From the NCBI GenBank assembly GCA_943914355.1, contig CALUBS010000019.1, forward strand, positions 1 to 40,348: DNA of 40,348 nt. Reading direction: 5' to 3'. This DNA comes from an uncultured Corynebacterium sp. (GTDB taxonomy: Bacteria; Actinomycetota; Actinomycetes; Mycobacteriales; Mycobacteriaceae). The notes under the pieces were generated by a model that was not told the origin of the DNA, did not search any database, and worked only from the letters and a program-made list of their open reading frames with translations. Each line of letters begins with the position of its first letter. The stretch's first letter is position 1. The translations under genes and the position numbers were made by a program. Positions 28,377-36,763 of the stretch are shown here, piece after piece.

Positions 28377-29036
28377 ATGACTTCCCAGAACCTCACCCGC
28401 TCAGACGTTGCCTCCTATATCGACCACACCCTGCTCAAGCCAGAGGCCACCCCGGAGCAGTTCCGCGCCTTGGCAGAAGAGGCCACCGAGCTTGGCACCT
28501 ATGCCGTGTGCGTCTCCCCTTCCGCCCTGCCGCTCGAGACCCCAGAGTCCCTCCACGTCGCCACGGTCGTGGGCTTTCCTTCCGGCGCCGTCAAGCCGGA
28601 AATCAAGGCTGCTGAGGCAGCCCGCGCGGTTGCCGATGGCGCCGAGGAAGTAGACATGGTCATCAACATCCCGCTGGCCATCGAGGGCCGCGCCGAGGAG
28701 CTGCAGGCAGAAATCCAGGCCGTGCGCGATGCCATCCCAGGCAAGGTGCTCAAGGTCATCATCGAGTCTGCCGCGCTTTCCGATGCCTCCATTGTCCTCG
28801 CCTGCCAGGCCGCCGCTGCCGCTCAGGCGGACTTTGTAAAGACTTCCACAGGTTTCCACCCCGCCGGCGGTGCCTCCACCCACGCAGTCAAGCTCATGCG
28901 CGAGACCGTAGGCAACAAGCTGGGCGTGAAGGCCTCCGGCGGCATCCGCACCGCCGAGGATGCTCTCGCCATGATCGAGGCCGGCGCCAGCCGCCTGGGG
29001 CTGTCCTCCTCTGCCAAGATCCTCGAGGAGCTTTAA
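28377..29036 (+). CDS. deoC: Deoxyribose-phosphate aldolase
   Basis: Cleaves 2-deoxyribose-5-phosphate to acetaldehyde and glyceraldehyde-3-phosphate. The 219-residue TIM-barrel enzyme has the expected [15 protein letters not shown] start. The Schiff-base lysine is K155 in DFVKTSTGF, and the second active-site lysine is K185 in [17 protein letters not shown] precedes the ATG. It ends 3 bp before the following mutase gene, implying tight coupling. Confidence 0.97.
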   Translation: MTSQNLTRSDVASYIDHTLLKPEATPEQFRALAEEATELGTYAVCVSPSALPLETPESLHVATVVGFPSGAVKPEIKAAEAARAVADGAEEVDMVINIPLAIEGRAEELQAEIQAVRDAIPGKVLKVIIESAALSDASIVLACQAAAAAQADFVKTSTGFHPAGGASTHAVKLMRETVGNKLGVKASGGIRTAEDALAMIEAGASRLGLSSSAKILEEL

Positions 29037-29039
29037 GCC

Positions 29040-30617
29040 ATGTCTGTGGAGAAGACCTTCGACATCAACTACGCCCGCACCTGGGCCGAACACGATCCGG
29101 ATGCGGACACCGCCCGTCAGGTGCTCACGTGGATCGAGGAAGATAACTCCGAAGAACTCGCCGCCGCCTTCGCGGGCCCACTGAACTTTGGTACCGCGGG
29201 CCTGCGCGCCGCCGTGGGCGCGGGCGAATCCCGCATGAACCGCGCCGTGGTCATTCGCACCACCTACGGTCTTATTACCTGGCTCAAGCAGCAGGTCGAT
29301 ACCCCGGTCGTTGTCATCGGCTGCGATGCCCGCCACGGATCCACGCAGTTCCAGCGCGATGCCGCGCAGGTTATCTCCGCCGCTGGAGGAAAGGCTTTAG
29401 TCCTGCCTGCGCAGAACCCGACCCCGCTAACCGCCTTCACGGTGCGTTCCTTGGGCGCGGACGCCGGCATTATGGTTACCGCCTCCCACAATCCGCCTGC
29501 CGATAATGGCTACAAGGTGTACCTGGGTGGCCGCGTTGCCACCGGCCCGGGCGAGGGCGTGCAGCTCATCTCCCCAGCCGATAAAGAAATCGCCGCCGCC
29601 ATCGCTGAGGCCCCCTACGCCGATGAGATCCCGCTGACCTCCGATCACATCGAGGACGTCGATACCCGCGCGGAGTACCTCGACCGCGCCGCCACGTTGG
29701 TCGGTGACAATACCGATATCACCATCGCGCTGACCGCCATGCACGGCGTGGGTGCCGAACTGGGTAAGGAACTGCTGTCTCGCTGCGGCTTTTCCGTCTC
29801 GCTGGTGCCAGAACAGGCCGCTCCTGACCCAGATTTCCCCACGGTGTCCTTCCCCAACCCGGAAGAGCCCGGCGCGCTTGATCTTGGAATTCAGCATGCC
29901 GAGAAAATCGGTGCCGATATCCTTATCGCTTACGATCCCGACGCCGACCGCTGCGCCGCCGCCGTGCCTACCGATGGCACCTGGCGCCAGCTCAGTGGCG
30001 ATGAGACCGGCGCTTTGCTTGGCGATTACCTCGCCCGCCGCGGCGCTACCGGCAACTTCGCCAACTCCCTCGTATCGTCCAGGCTACTCGGGCGCATCGC
30101 CGCGCACTACGGCCTCGGCCACGAGGAAACCCTGACCGGTTTCAAGTGGATCGCCCGCACCCCGGAACTGGCCTTCGGCTACGAAGAAGCTATTGGTTTC
30201 TGCCCCGATCCCAACGCAGTGCGCGATAAAGACGGCATCTCTACCTCCGTGGTGCTCGCCAGCCTCGCCGCCGAATGCAAGGCAGCCGGAAGCAGCCTCC
30301 TAGGCCGCTTGGATGATATCTACGCCACGGTCGGCGCCCTGCACACGCAGCCGCTGACCTTCCGCGTCGAGGACTTGAGCCTGATTACCCAAGCAATGGA
30401 CAAGGTCTCTGCTACCCCGCCGACCGAGCTCGCCGGCTCCCCAGTGTCCAAGGTGGAAAAGTTCGCACAAGGCTCGAAGTTCTTCACCGATAACGATGAC
30501 CGCGTCATCGTTCGTTCCTCCGGCACCGAGCCCAAGCTCAAGTGCTACCTAGAGTCCCCCGACGCCGGTCGCCTCGATGCCATCGCGGCCGACCTGCGCG
30601 ATTATTTTGGGCTCTAA
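29040..30617 (+). CDS. Phosphopentomutase/phosphoglucomutase-type alpha-phosphohexomutase
   Basis: A 525-residue enzyme of the PGM2-like branch of the alpha-D-phosphohexomutase family. Phosphoserine loop TASHNPPADNGYK has Ser149. The metal loop YDPDADR has Asp299, Asp301 and Asp303. The sugar-binding region reads EEAIGF and the phosphate-binding loop RSSGTEPK. In this operon it most likely interconverts (deoxy)ribose-1-phosphate and -5-phosphate, replacing DeoB between DeoD and DeoC. The family also includes phosphoglucomutases and phosphomannomutases, so the substrate is inferred from context. Confidence 0.88.
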   Translation: MSVEKTFDINYARTWAEHDPDADTARQVLTWIEEDNSEELAAAFAGPLNFGTAGLRAAVGAGESRMNRAVVIRTTYGLITWLKQQVDTPVVVIGCDARHGSTQFQRDAAQVISAAGGKALVLPAQNPTPLTAFTVRSLGADAGIMVTASHNPPADNGYKVYLGGRVATGPGEGVQLISPADKEIAAAIAEAPYADEIPLTSDHIEDVDTRAEYLDRAATLVGDNTDITIALTAMHGVGAELGKELLSRCGFSVSLVPEQAAPDPDFPTVSFPNPEEPGALDLGIQHAEKIGADILIAYDPDADRCAAAVPTDGTWRQLSGDETGALLGDYLARRGATGNFANSLVSSRLLGRIAAHYGLGHEETLTGFKWIARTPELAFGYEEAIGFCPDPNAVRDKDGISTSVVLASLAAECKAAGSSLLGRLDDIYATVGALHTQPLTFRVEDLSLITQAMDKVSATPPTELAGSPVSKVEKFAQGSKFFTDNDDRVIVRSSGTEPKLKCYLESPDAGRLDAIAADLRDYFGL

Positions 30618-30618
30618 G

Positions 30619-31014
30619 CTACTCTTGCAAAAGCCAAGCAGTAAGCTCTTGTACTGCTTGGCTTTTGCCTCCTGCATAATTCTTCTCTAGTTCTAAGGCA
30701 ACCGATTCAAAGATTTTCTCAGAAAGTGCCTTAGCCCTATCCGCAGTAATTTGTCCGCGAAGATCATCTAGTGGAACAGCAATGGCAACATCTCTGCTCG
30801 GCCTCATCCAATAAGACTGCATATCCGCAGCGTAAATTTTGGGAAACGTACCCGAGATTTGGGATTCAAGCACTACATTGCCAAAAAATAGTGTTGTTAG
30901 CCGCCTTTCTTCCATGCCCTTCATCGTATGCGAAAATAAAACGCTGGAAGACTCCTCTCTCCCAAGATGAGACGGTGCCTGATACTTCTCAATGGGCACG
31001 AAAAGCCGATTCAA
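30619..31014 (-). CDS. Hypothetical protein, unrecognised
   Basis: A 131-residue frame in an AT-richer region, convergent with the mutase gene and ending 1 bp from it. I do not recognise a family. The sequence looks protein-like (VPIEKYQAPSHLGREESS, DVAIAVPLDDLRGQITADR) with no membrane segment or signal peptide. The start is unclear: the 5'-most codon is TTG at 31014, with a GTG at 30999, and neither has a good ribosome binding site; a stop lies 3 codons upstream of the TTG. It could be a 5'-truncated remnant. Its last codons coincide with the deo terminator hairpin. Confidence 0.5.
   Translation of the reverse strand: MNRLFVPIEKYQAPSHLGREESSSVLFSHTMKGMEERRLTTLFFGNVVLESQISGTFPKIYAADMQSYWMRPSRDVAIAVPLDDLRGQITADRAKALSEKIFESVALELEKNYAGGKSQAVQELTAWLLQE
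30627..30668. terminator. Terminator of the deo operon
   Basis: A 17-bp perfect stem, gcaaaagccaagcagta (30627-30643) with its exact complement at 30652-30668, and an 8-nt loop. It starts 9 bp after the mutase stop. The A- and T-rich end of the stem fits an intrinsic terminator usable in either direction. It lies within the 3' end of the convergent hypothetical gene. Confidence 0.8.
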
Positions 31015-31146
31015 AAAGCATTAGACGAGCCAAACCGACTACTTGAACAAGCACAAGAGATGTTCAATATTCCGATACTCCGGGATCTGGGTTTATCGAT
31101 TGCTAAGAGATCAAGAGTAGAGAATTCCCTCAACAGCGAATATCAA

Positions 31147-31590
31147 CTATTTAATGGTGATATGACACGTGCCATCGGTACCAGAGCGACCTTTGGCAAC
31201 GATTTCAGCACGGTCCAAATCCCCGTTATAGGTACTGGCTCCAGTTTGGATACTAGTTGTTGTGCTGGACAGTTCAACGCTATCCTCCTGCACAACTTCG
31301 TCGCCATTCATATATTTGATGGTTAATTCATCACCGGGTTGACCTTCATAGTGAATGTGGGGCGTATTCTTCTCGTTATCCATTTTCACCACTTGCGGAT
31401 CGCACTCCCCTTCAGCCGTAACATTCCCAAGTATTGGAGCGTCTGAGGGACGGGGCTCAAAACTCTCCAGAGAAGTATCGCCATTATTCGGTGCCTCAGA
31501 TTCTGCAGAGGGCTCAGGGTCTTGCACACCACAACCTACGAGCATTAAAGGTAAGCAAACAGTACTGATAGCAAGCTTATTCAACCGCAT
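31147..31590 (-). CDS. Small putative lipoprotein
   Basis: A 147-residue protein with a type II signal peptide: MRLNKLAISTVCLPLML followed by lipobox LVGC with Cys20 as the lipidation site. A Ser/Glu/Pro-rich linker (about residues 24-50) precedes a predicted beta-rich domain with two cysteines (ECDPQVV and GTCHITIK) that could form a disulphide. No family is recognised. It lies in an AT-richer islet (about 43% GC by hand count at 31021-31140). A -10-like TAGGGT ends 6 nt before the ATG. Confidence 0.75.
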   Translation of the reverse strand: MRLNKLAISTVCLPLMLVGCGVQDPEPSAESEAPNNGDTSLESFEPRPSDAPILGNVTAEGECDPQVVKMDNEKNTPHIHYEGQPGDELTIKYMNGDEVVQEDSVELSSTTTSIQTGASTYNGDLDRAEIVAKGRSGTDGTCHITIK

Positions 31591-31724
31591 GCAGACACCC
31601 TATCAATCGTTCACGTACTGAAAACTAACCTTATTCTGGGCTATCACGAGCATCTGTTAGTCCTATTCAAGGTGTGCCGCGTCCCATAGAGCTTTCAGAT
31701 CCGCCCTGCAGGAGAAAACGACGA

Positions 31725-31752
31725 AGCCCCACAAGCCTGTGCTTGTGGGGCT
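31725..31752 (-). terminator. Terminator downstream of tRNA-Tyr
   Basis: agccccacaagc and gcttgtggggct form a perfect 12-bp stem with a 4-nt loop, 8 bp past tRNA-Tyr. On the minus strand it is followed by TCGTCGTTTTC. Nothing else is seen between the lipoprotein gene and this hairpin. Confidence 0.8.
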
Positions 31753-31760
31753 CTGTGTTG

Positions 31761-31842
31761 TGCCAGGTAGAAGATTCGAACTTCTGAAGGCAATGCCGGC
31801 GGATTTACAGTCCGCTCCCTTTGGCCGCTCGGGCAACCTGGC
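31761..31842 (-). tRNA. tRNA-Tyr (GTA)
   Basis: An 82-nt class II tRNA with a long variable arm. Acceptor arms GCCAGGT/ACCTGGC, anticodon loop CTGTAAA giving GTA, T-arm GAAGTTCGAATCTTC, discriminator A. Confidence 0.95.
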
Positions 31843-31951
31843 ATGCACTCTGTGGTGCGTGTATATACTTTACTATGAAGCACCCACCTACCTCCAAATC
31901 GCCAGCGCAGCGGGGAGAAATGGGGTGTGTAGGAGGGGTGCAGGCAAGCAG

Positions 31952-32956
31952 CTAGCCCACGCGGCGAACGGTGTAATCCGCGAGCTGGCGCAGCGCTTGG
32001 CTAGCGGAATTTTCCGGCAGTACGGAAAGCTGTTCTTCTACCGTGCGGAGGTAGGCGTTAATGTCCTCTAGCGCCCGCTGACGGCCGCCAGACTGGCGCA
32101 GGAGCTCAATGGCACGCTCGACCTCAGCATCGGTTTCTAGGGGGCCTGTCAGCAGCTCACGCAGCTGGTCTCCCACCTCGCCGTCCTCTTCCAAGGCGTA
32201 GAGGACGGGGAGGGTAAAGACACCCTCGCGCAGGTCGGTGCCCGGAGTCTTTCCGGACTCTTCTGGATCGGAGAAGATATCGATGACATCGTCCACAATC
32301 TGGAAAATCATGCCGATGGCACCGCCAATGCGGCTCAACGCAGCAGCGTATTCTGCAGAAGCGCCCGAGTGGTACGCGCCGAGGTAGCCGGCAGAGGCGA
32401 TAAGCACCGCGGTCTTTTCCTGAATAACGGCCATATAGTGGTCCACGGGGTTGGCTTCGCCAGCACCAATGGTCTCGCGCATCTGGCCGGTCACCAGCTC
32501 TTCAAAGGTATCCGCGAAGTGGCCTACGGTATGGGTATCTAGTTGGCTCATCAGGCGGGAGGCGTGTGCGAGGAGGGCATCGCCGGCAAGGATGGCTACG
32601 GAGTTATTCCACCGGGAGTTGGCGGATTCCACGCCGCGGCGGCGGTCCGCCTCATCCATCACATCATCGTGGTACAGGGTGGCAACGTGCACCATCTCCA
32701 CAACGGTGGCGGACTTAATAACCTCTTCACAGCCCGGTTTGGTGCCGTACTCAGAGGCAAGCAGTGCCATCATCGGACGAAAGCGCTTGCCACCTGCCTT
32801 GGACAGATGGCTTACCTTGTCCTTCAAGAAGTCCTGGCCGCGGTCAGTTTCACTGCGCAGCTTTTCTTCTACTGCTTCCATGCCCGCGCCAATGCGTTCA
32901 TTAAGCTGTGGATCACCAAGATCCACGTGAGTGGCATGCGAGTGGCCGTGAGTCAT
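31952..32956 (-). CDS. Long-chain polyprenyl diphosphate synthase
   Basis: Makes the isoprenoid tail of menaquinone by successive addition of isopentenyl diphosphate. I chose ATG 32956 (MTHGHSHATHVDLGD), 334 residues, with AAGGAA upstream. It has GGKRFRP (55-61), the first Asp-rich motif DDVMD (97-101) and the second, DDVID (222-226). The position next to menJ, menG and menD matches GrcC1 in Mycobacterium and IspB in C. glutamicum. Product length cannot be read from the sequence. Confidence 0.93.
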   Translation of the reverse strand: MTHGHSHATHVDLGDPQLNERIGAGMEAVEEKLRSETDRGQDFLKDKVSHLSKAGGKRFRPMMALLASEYGTKPGCEEVIKSATVVEMVHVATLYHDDVMDEADRRRGVESANSRWNNSVAILAGDALLAHASRLMSQLDTHTVGHFADTFEELVTGQMRETIGAGEANPVDHYMAVIQEKTAVLIASAGYLGAYHSGASAEYAAALSRIGGAIGMIFQIVDDVIDIFSDPEESGKTPGTDLREGVFTLPVLYALEEDGEVGDQLRELLTGPLETDAEVERAIELLRQSGGRQRALEDINAYLRTVEEQLSVLPENSASQALRQLADYTVRRVG

Positions 32957-33066
32957 TAAATAGCGTTCCTTGCAATTAAAAGCCAGAGATAATCGTTTAT
33001 CTACCGTAGTCCAAACCAGCCCCCTTAACACACTTGAGGGGTTGAACTAGTACAATGATAGTCCCT

Positions 33067-34323
33067 ATGTCGGAACAGATCGATTCCCCCCGCCCTGTCG
33101 AAGTCGCCATCATCGGTGCAGGACCCGCCGGAGCCGCTGCGGCCATCCACGCCGCCCGCGCTGGCTATGAGACTGTCCTCATTGATTCATCCGCCTTCCC
33201 CCGCGATAAAACCTGCGGCGATGGTCTTACCCCGCGGGCAATGCACCAGCTAGATAAGCTCGGCATTACCGTTAACGCCTCCTACCGCAACCGCGGGCTC
33301 AAGCTGCACGGCTACGGCGGAGACGTCACTGCCCCATGGCCGCAGACCTATCCTTCCCAGGTAGGCACTGCCCTGCCGCGCTTTAAGCTCGATGCGCAGC
33401 TGGTAGAGGCCGCCACCGCCGCAGGTGCCACGCTTATATCCGGTACCCCCGCGAGCGCCCCAGTCATGGAGGTCAACCGGGTGACCTCGTTTCGCATTGG
33501 CGAGCAGATTATTCAGCCGAAATGGCTCATCGTGGCCGATGGCGTGCGTTCTGCCTTTGGCAAGCAATTGGGCCGCACCTGGCACCGCGATGAGGTCTAT
33601 GGCATCGCCGCGCGCTCCTATGCCGCCTCCCCTCAGGCAACCGAGCCGTGGATGCACTCGCACGTGGAATTAAAAGACGAAGACGATTCCGTCCAGCCCG
33701 GCTACGGGTGGATTTTCCCGTTGGGAGCAGAGCTTGGGCAGGTCAATATCGGCGTCGGCGCGCTTTCGACCGCGCAGCGGCCGGCCAAGATTAATACCAA
33801 AAAGTTGCTGGAATTCTACGCCGCCCAGCAGCGCGCGGAGTGGGGCCTTGGGGACATCGAACACGTCACCTCTGCCCTGCTGCCCATGGGCGGGGCGGTC
33901 TCTAATGTGGCGGGGGCCAATTGGATGCTTATTGGCGATGCCGCCGCTTGCGTCAACCCCTTAAACGGCGAGGGCATCGACTACGGCCTCGAGACCGCAG
34001 CGCTCGCGGTGGGCATGCTCGGGCCGAAAGATTTCACCCTCGCGTGGCCAGCTACCCTGCGCGAGCACTACGGCGAATCCTTCCTGCTTGCGCGCACGGC
34101 CGCCCGCCTGTTGACCTACCCGCAATTCCTGCCCGTGGCGGGCCCGTTGGCGCTGCGCGGTCCGGTGGGCCGCTTGCTGATGCCCGCGGCAGCCCGCCTT
34201 ATGGGCAACCTCATCACGGAGGAGGACCGCGACCTTATCGCCCGCCTGTGGCGCACGGCCGGCCGCACCGTTGGCACCGTCCGGCGCGATACGCCCCTGT
34301 GGGCCTCCACTGCGGCGGTCTAG
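33067..34323 (+). CDS. menJ: Menaquinone reductase MenJ-type (geranylgeranyl reductase family)
   Basis: An FAD-dependent reductase of 418 residues that saturates an isoprene unit of the menaquinone tail. It has an N-terminal dinucleotide-binding motif GAGPAGAA (17-24), DKTCGDGLTPRAM, and the second flavin motif LIGDAAACVNPLNGEGI (about 288-304). The gene order menD - mgtA - menG - menJ - polyprenyl synthase is that of M. tuberculosis Rv0555-Rv0562, where Rv0561c is MenJ. I chose ATG 33067 over the upstream 33055 because TACAAT (33051-33056) looks like its -10 box. It is divergent from the polyprenyl synthase gene. Confidence 0.88.
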   Translation: MSEQIDSPRPVEVAIIGAGPAGAAAAIHAARAGYETVLIDSSAFPRDKTCGDGLTPRAMHQLDKLGITVNASYRNRGLKLHGYGGDVTAPWPQTYPSQVGTALPRFKLDAQLVEAATAAGATLISGTPASAPVMEVNRVTSFRIGEQIIQPKWLIVADGVRSAFGKQLGRTWHRDEVYGIAARSYAASPQATEPWMHSHVELKDEDDSVQPGYGWIFPLGAELGQVNIGVGALSTAQRPAKINTKKLLEFYAAQQRAEWGLGDIEHVTSALLPMGGAVSNVAGANWMLIGDAAACVNPLNGEGIDYGLETAALAVGMLGPKDFTLAWPATLREHYGESFLLARTAARLLTYPQFLPVAGPLALRGPVGRLLMPAAARLMGNLITEEDRDLIARLWRTAGRTVGTVRRDTPLWASTAAV

Positions 34324-34336
34324 GGAGCTTCAGGGG

Positions 34337-35041
34337 TTACTGTGGGGCATCGGCAAGCGGCTTCGTTGCCGAGTGCAAGGCAACGATACCCAGGGTGAGG
34401 TTTTGCCAGCCCGCGTTGGCCCAACCATTGCGGTTGATGGCCGCCGCCAACTCCTCTTGTCCAGGCCAAGCGCGGATGGATTCCGCGAGGTAAATATAGG
34501 CATCCGGGTTGGAGGAGACCACGCGCGCAACCGGGGGCAGCAGGCGCATGAGGTATTCCTTGTACACGGTGCCAAATACCGGGACGATGGGCGTGGAAAA
34601 TTCCGCCACCGCCAGGCGCCCGCCCGGCTTGGTCACGCGCGCCATTTCCCGCAGCCCCAGCTCGTAATCGTGGATATTGCGCAGGCCATAGGAGATGGTG
34701 ACGGCGTCAAACGTATTATCCGCAAAAGGCAATTTCATGCCATCGCCAGCCACCTTGGGCACGTCGCGCTCGCTTCCGGCGGCGAGCATGCCGCGCGAAA
34801 AGTCGCAGGCTACGCACCATGCACCGGATTTGGACAGCTCTTCTGTGGATACCGCGGTTCCGGCCGCGAGGTCGAGGACCTTCTCCCCCGGCTGCAGGTT
34901 CAGGCGCTCGCGGGTGCGCTTGCGCCAGCGCTTGTCCTGCCCAAAGGACAAGACGGTATTGGTGAGGTCGTATTTTTCGCCGACGGCGTCAAACATGCGC
35001 GCGACGTCGAAGGGCTTTTTATCCAGATCTGCCTTAGACAC
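34337..35041 (-). CDS. menG: Demethylmenaquinone methyltransferase
   Basis: The last step of menaquinone ring synthesis, S-adenosylmethionine-dependent. A 234-residue protein starting with GTG ((V/M)[19 protein letters not shown]). The SAM motif is VLDLAAGT (55-62); [25 protein letters not shown] is the typical UbiE/MenG signature. It is convergent with menJ (13 bp apart) and just downstream of mgtA. A -10-like TAGACT ends 8 nt before the GTG, inside a 13-nt palindrome, and no Shine-Dalgarno is visible, so it may be leaderless. Confidence 0.95.
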   Translation of the reverse strand: MSKADLDKKPFDVARMFDAVGEKYDLTNTVLSFGQDKRWRKRTRERLNLQPGEKVLDLAAGTAVSTEELSKSGAWCVACDFSRGMLAAGSERDVPKVAGDGMKLPFADNTFDAVTISYGLRNIHDYELGLREMARVTKPGGRLAVAEFSTPIVPVFGTVYKEYLMRLLPPVARVVSSNPDAYIYLAESIRAWPGQEELAAAINRNGWANAGWQNLTLGIVALHSATKPLADAPQ

Positions 35042-35045
35042 AAAT

Positions 35046-35058
35046 GCCTAGTCTAGGC
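35046..35058. promoter_or_regulatory. Palindrome with a -10 box upstream of menG
   Basis: gcctagtctaggc is a perfect palindrome around one central base. On the minus strand it contains TAGACT ending 8 nt before the menG GTG, and it overlaps the mgtA stop codon. It may be a promoter with an overlapping operator. Confidence 0.4.
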
Positions 35059-36252
35059 TACGCGGGCCCCAAGGGCACGAGCCGCCCACCGCGGCAGCTC
35101 CGGGCGCTGCCCCAAAATGGTCAGCGGCACCCGCCGGGTATCTTCCAGCACCTCTTCGTAGTAGCCCACCAGCTGCTCGCACAGCGCGGTCCACGTCTTC
35201 GAAGAAATGGATGCGCGGGCATTATCCCGCAATTCCGCGTGCACCTCTGGGTTTAAGAGTGCATCGACGGCATTGGGCAGGTCCTCGACAAAGCTATCCA
35301 CGTCTAAAAGCAGGCCGTTATAGCCTTCCTGGATAAGATCCACGGGCCCGCCTGCCCGCGGGCCGATGGTGGGCACGCCAGAGGCTTGGGCCTCTTGGAT
35401 GGACTGACAGAAGGTTTCAAATTCGCCGGCGTGCACAAAGACATCGAACGAGGCATAGGCCTGCGCTAGCTCCTCACCGCTCAGCGCGCCGGTGAACACG
35501 GCGCTGGGAAGCTGCGCCTCCAATAGCGGGCGCTCGGGGCCGTCACCGACAATAACCAGCTGAATATCCTCGCGGTCATTGAGTGCCGATAGGCGGTGCA
35601 CGCCCTTTTCCGCGGCCAAGCGGCCGACGAAGCCGACTATGTTCTTCTTTCCGCTCCGGTCCCAGCTGCGGCGCAGGGATGCAGAGCGCTTTTCGGGATG
35701 GAATAGCTCGGCATTGACGCCGCGGCCCCAGTGGCGCACGTGCTTGATGTGGTGTTTTTCCAAGTCCCGGATGGTTAGCGAGGACGGTGCCAGGGTCATC
35801 TGGCAGGAATTGTGGATGGTACGCAGCCACTCCCACACGCCATAGGCCAATGCGGAGGCGTGGTACTTGGTGGCGAACCCGGCGACATCGGTTTGATAGA
35901 GCGCCACTGCCGGAATGCGCTGTTGGCGGGCCGAAAATGCGCCCGCTGCACCCAACACAAACGGGCTGGCTAGGTGGATGATATCGGGCTTGAACTTCCG
36001 CAGCGCGTCATCCACGGCCGTGGTAGGCACGCCCACCGGCAGCGAATCCACCAGCGGCACGCGCACGGTGGGCACGCGGTAGATGGGAAAGCCCAAATAA
36101 TCGGGGATTTCTTCTTGGCCCTCGCGGGCACCGGGGGCGATGACAATCGCATCGTGTCCGGTTTCGTGCAGGTGCTCCAAAACGCGCAGCACCGAGTTTG
36201 TCACGCCATTGACATTGGGAAGGAACGATTCGGCCACGATTGCAACTCGCAT
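35053..36252 (-). CDS. mgtA: GT-B glycosyltransferase, MgtA-like mannosyltransferase
   Basis: A 399-residue GT4-type glycosyltransferase. The N-terminal Rossmann half starts MRVAIVAESFLPNVNGVTNSVLRVLEHL. The C-terminal half has GFVGRLAAEKGVHRL, IVGDGPERPLLE and the E-x7-E region EFETFCQSIQEAQASGVPTIG. Sequence and place between menD/DUF3592 and menG match C. glutamicum MgtA (formerly PimB), which transfers mannose to a glucuronosyl-diacylglycerol lipid in lipomannan-like glycolipid synthesis. The exact acceptor is taken from that homologue, not seen here. Confidence 0.88.
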   Translation of the reverse strand: MRVAIVAESFLPNVNGVTNSVLRVLEHLHETGHDAIVIAPGAREGQEEIPDYLGFPIYRVPTVRVPLVDSLPVGVPTTAVDDALRKFKPDIIHLASPFVLGAAGAFSARQQRIPAVALYQTDVAGFATKYHASALAYGVWEWLRTIHNSCQMTLAPSSLTIRDLEKHHIKHVRHWGRGVNAELFHPEKRSASLRRSWDRSGKKNIVGFVGRLAAEKGVHRLSALNDREDIQLVIVGDGPERPLLEAQLPSAVFTGALSGEELAQAYASFDVFVHAGEFETFCQSIQEAQASGVPTIGPRAGGPVDLIQEGYNGLLLDVDSFVEDLPNAVDALLNPEVHAELRDNARASISSKTWTALCEQLVGYYEEVLEDTRRVPLTILGQRPELPRWAARALGARVA

Positions 36253-36319
36253 GCCACCATAATGGCTTATTTTTCTCGGCCTTTGGTGAATCCAATGAAA
36301 AATCTAGGTAAATTATTTT

Positions 36320-36763
36320 TCAGCGGGATTTTTCAGCGCGGCGGGTGGTCAGGTTAATAAGCCGCCACAACCCCACTGCGCCAAGCGTCGACACGATGGC
36401 CACGGACAGCGCCGGTATGACCGCCAAGGTCCACTCGCGGCCTTCTACCTTCACCAAATCCGGGTTATCTTCGGCGTACTGCACCCATACCTGCTGTCCC
36501 TCGCCCAGGTCGGTGGGATAGAGCAATCCTTGCCGCGGGGCATGGTAGATCCCGTCACTATCTTGAAAATCCACGGTGGTGCGCAGCACGCCGACGTCCT
36601 TGACCGTTGCCAAGGCCCGGTTAGGCTGTGCGGAAATGGCGCGGTCATTGAGGAATGGCCCCACCACGAGGCCCACCGAGCCCACGATCAGCGCCACATA
36701 AATGGCCAACACGAGCTGGTGCAGCCGGCGCCGAAAAACCGCGGGCGTATAGCGCGGGGCCAC
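36320..36763 (-). CDS. DUF3592-like membrane protein
   Basis: A 147-residue protein starting with GTG at the base after the menD stop codon, so translation is probably coupled. Two transmembrane segments (LVLAIYVALIVGSVGLVVGPFL near residues 17-38 and LAVIPALSVAIVSTLGAVGLW near 113-133) flank a small extracytoplasmic domain (ATVKDVGVLRTTVDFQD to VWVQYAEDNPDLVKVEG) like DUF3592. It corresponds by position to Rv0556 of M. tuberculosis. Function unknown. Confidence 0.82.
   Translation of the reverse strand: MAPRYTPAVFRRRLHQLVLAIYVALIVGSVGLVVGPFLNDRAISAQPNRALATVKDVGVLRTTVDFQDSDGIYHAPRQGLLYPTDLGEGQQVWVQYAEDNPDLVKVEGREWTLAVIPALSVAIVSTLGAVGLWRLINLTTRRAEKSR

Noticed and set aside
30967..31326. Plus-strand frame of 119 codons across the islet
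   Set aside because: It overlaps both the orphan frame and the 3' part of the lipoprotein gene on the other strand and has no ribosome binding site. Part of it looks protein-like, so it is the least certain of the rejections.
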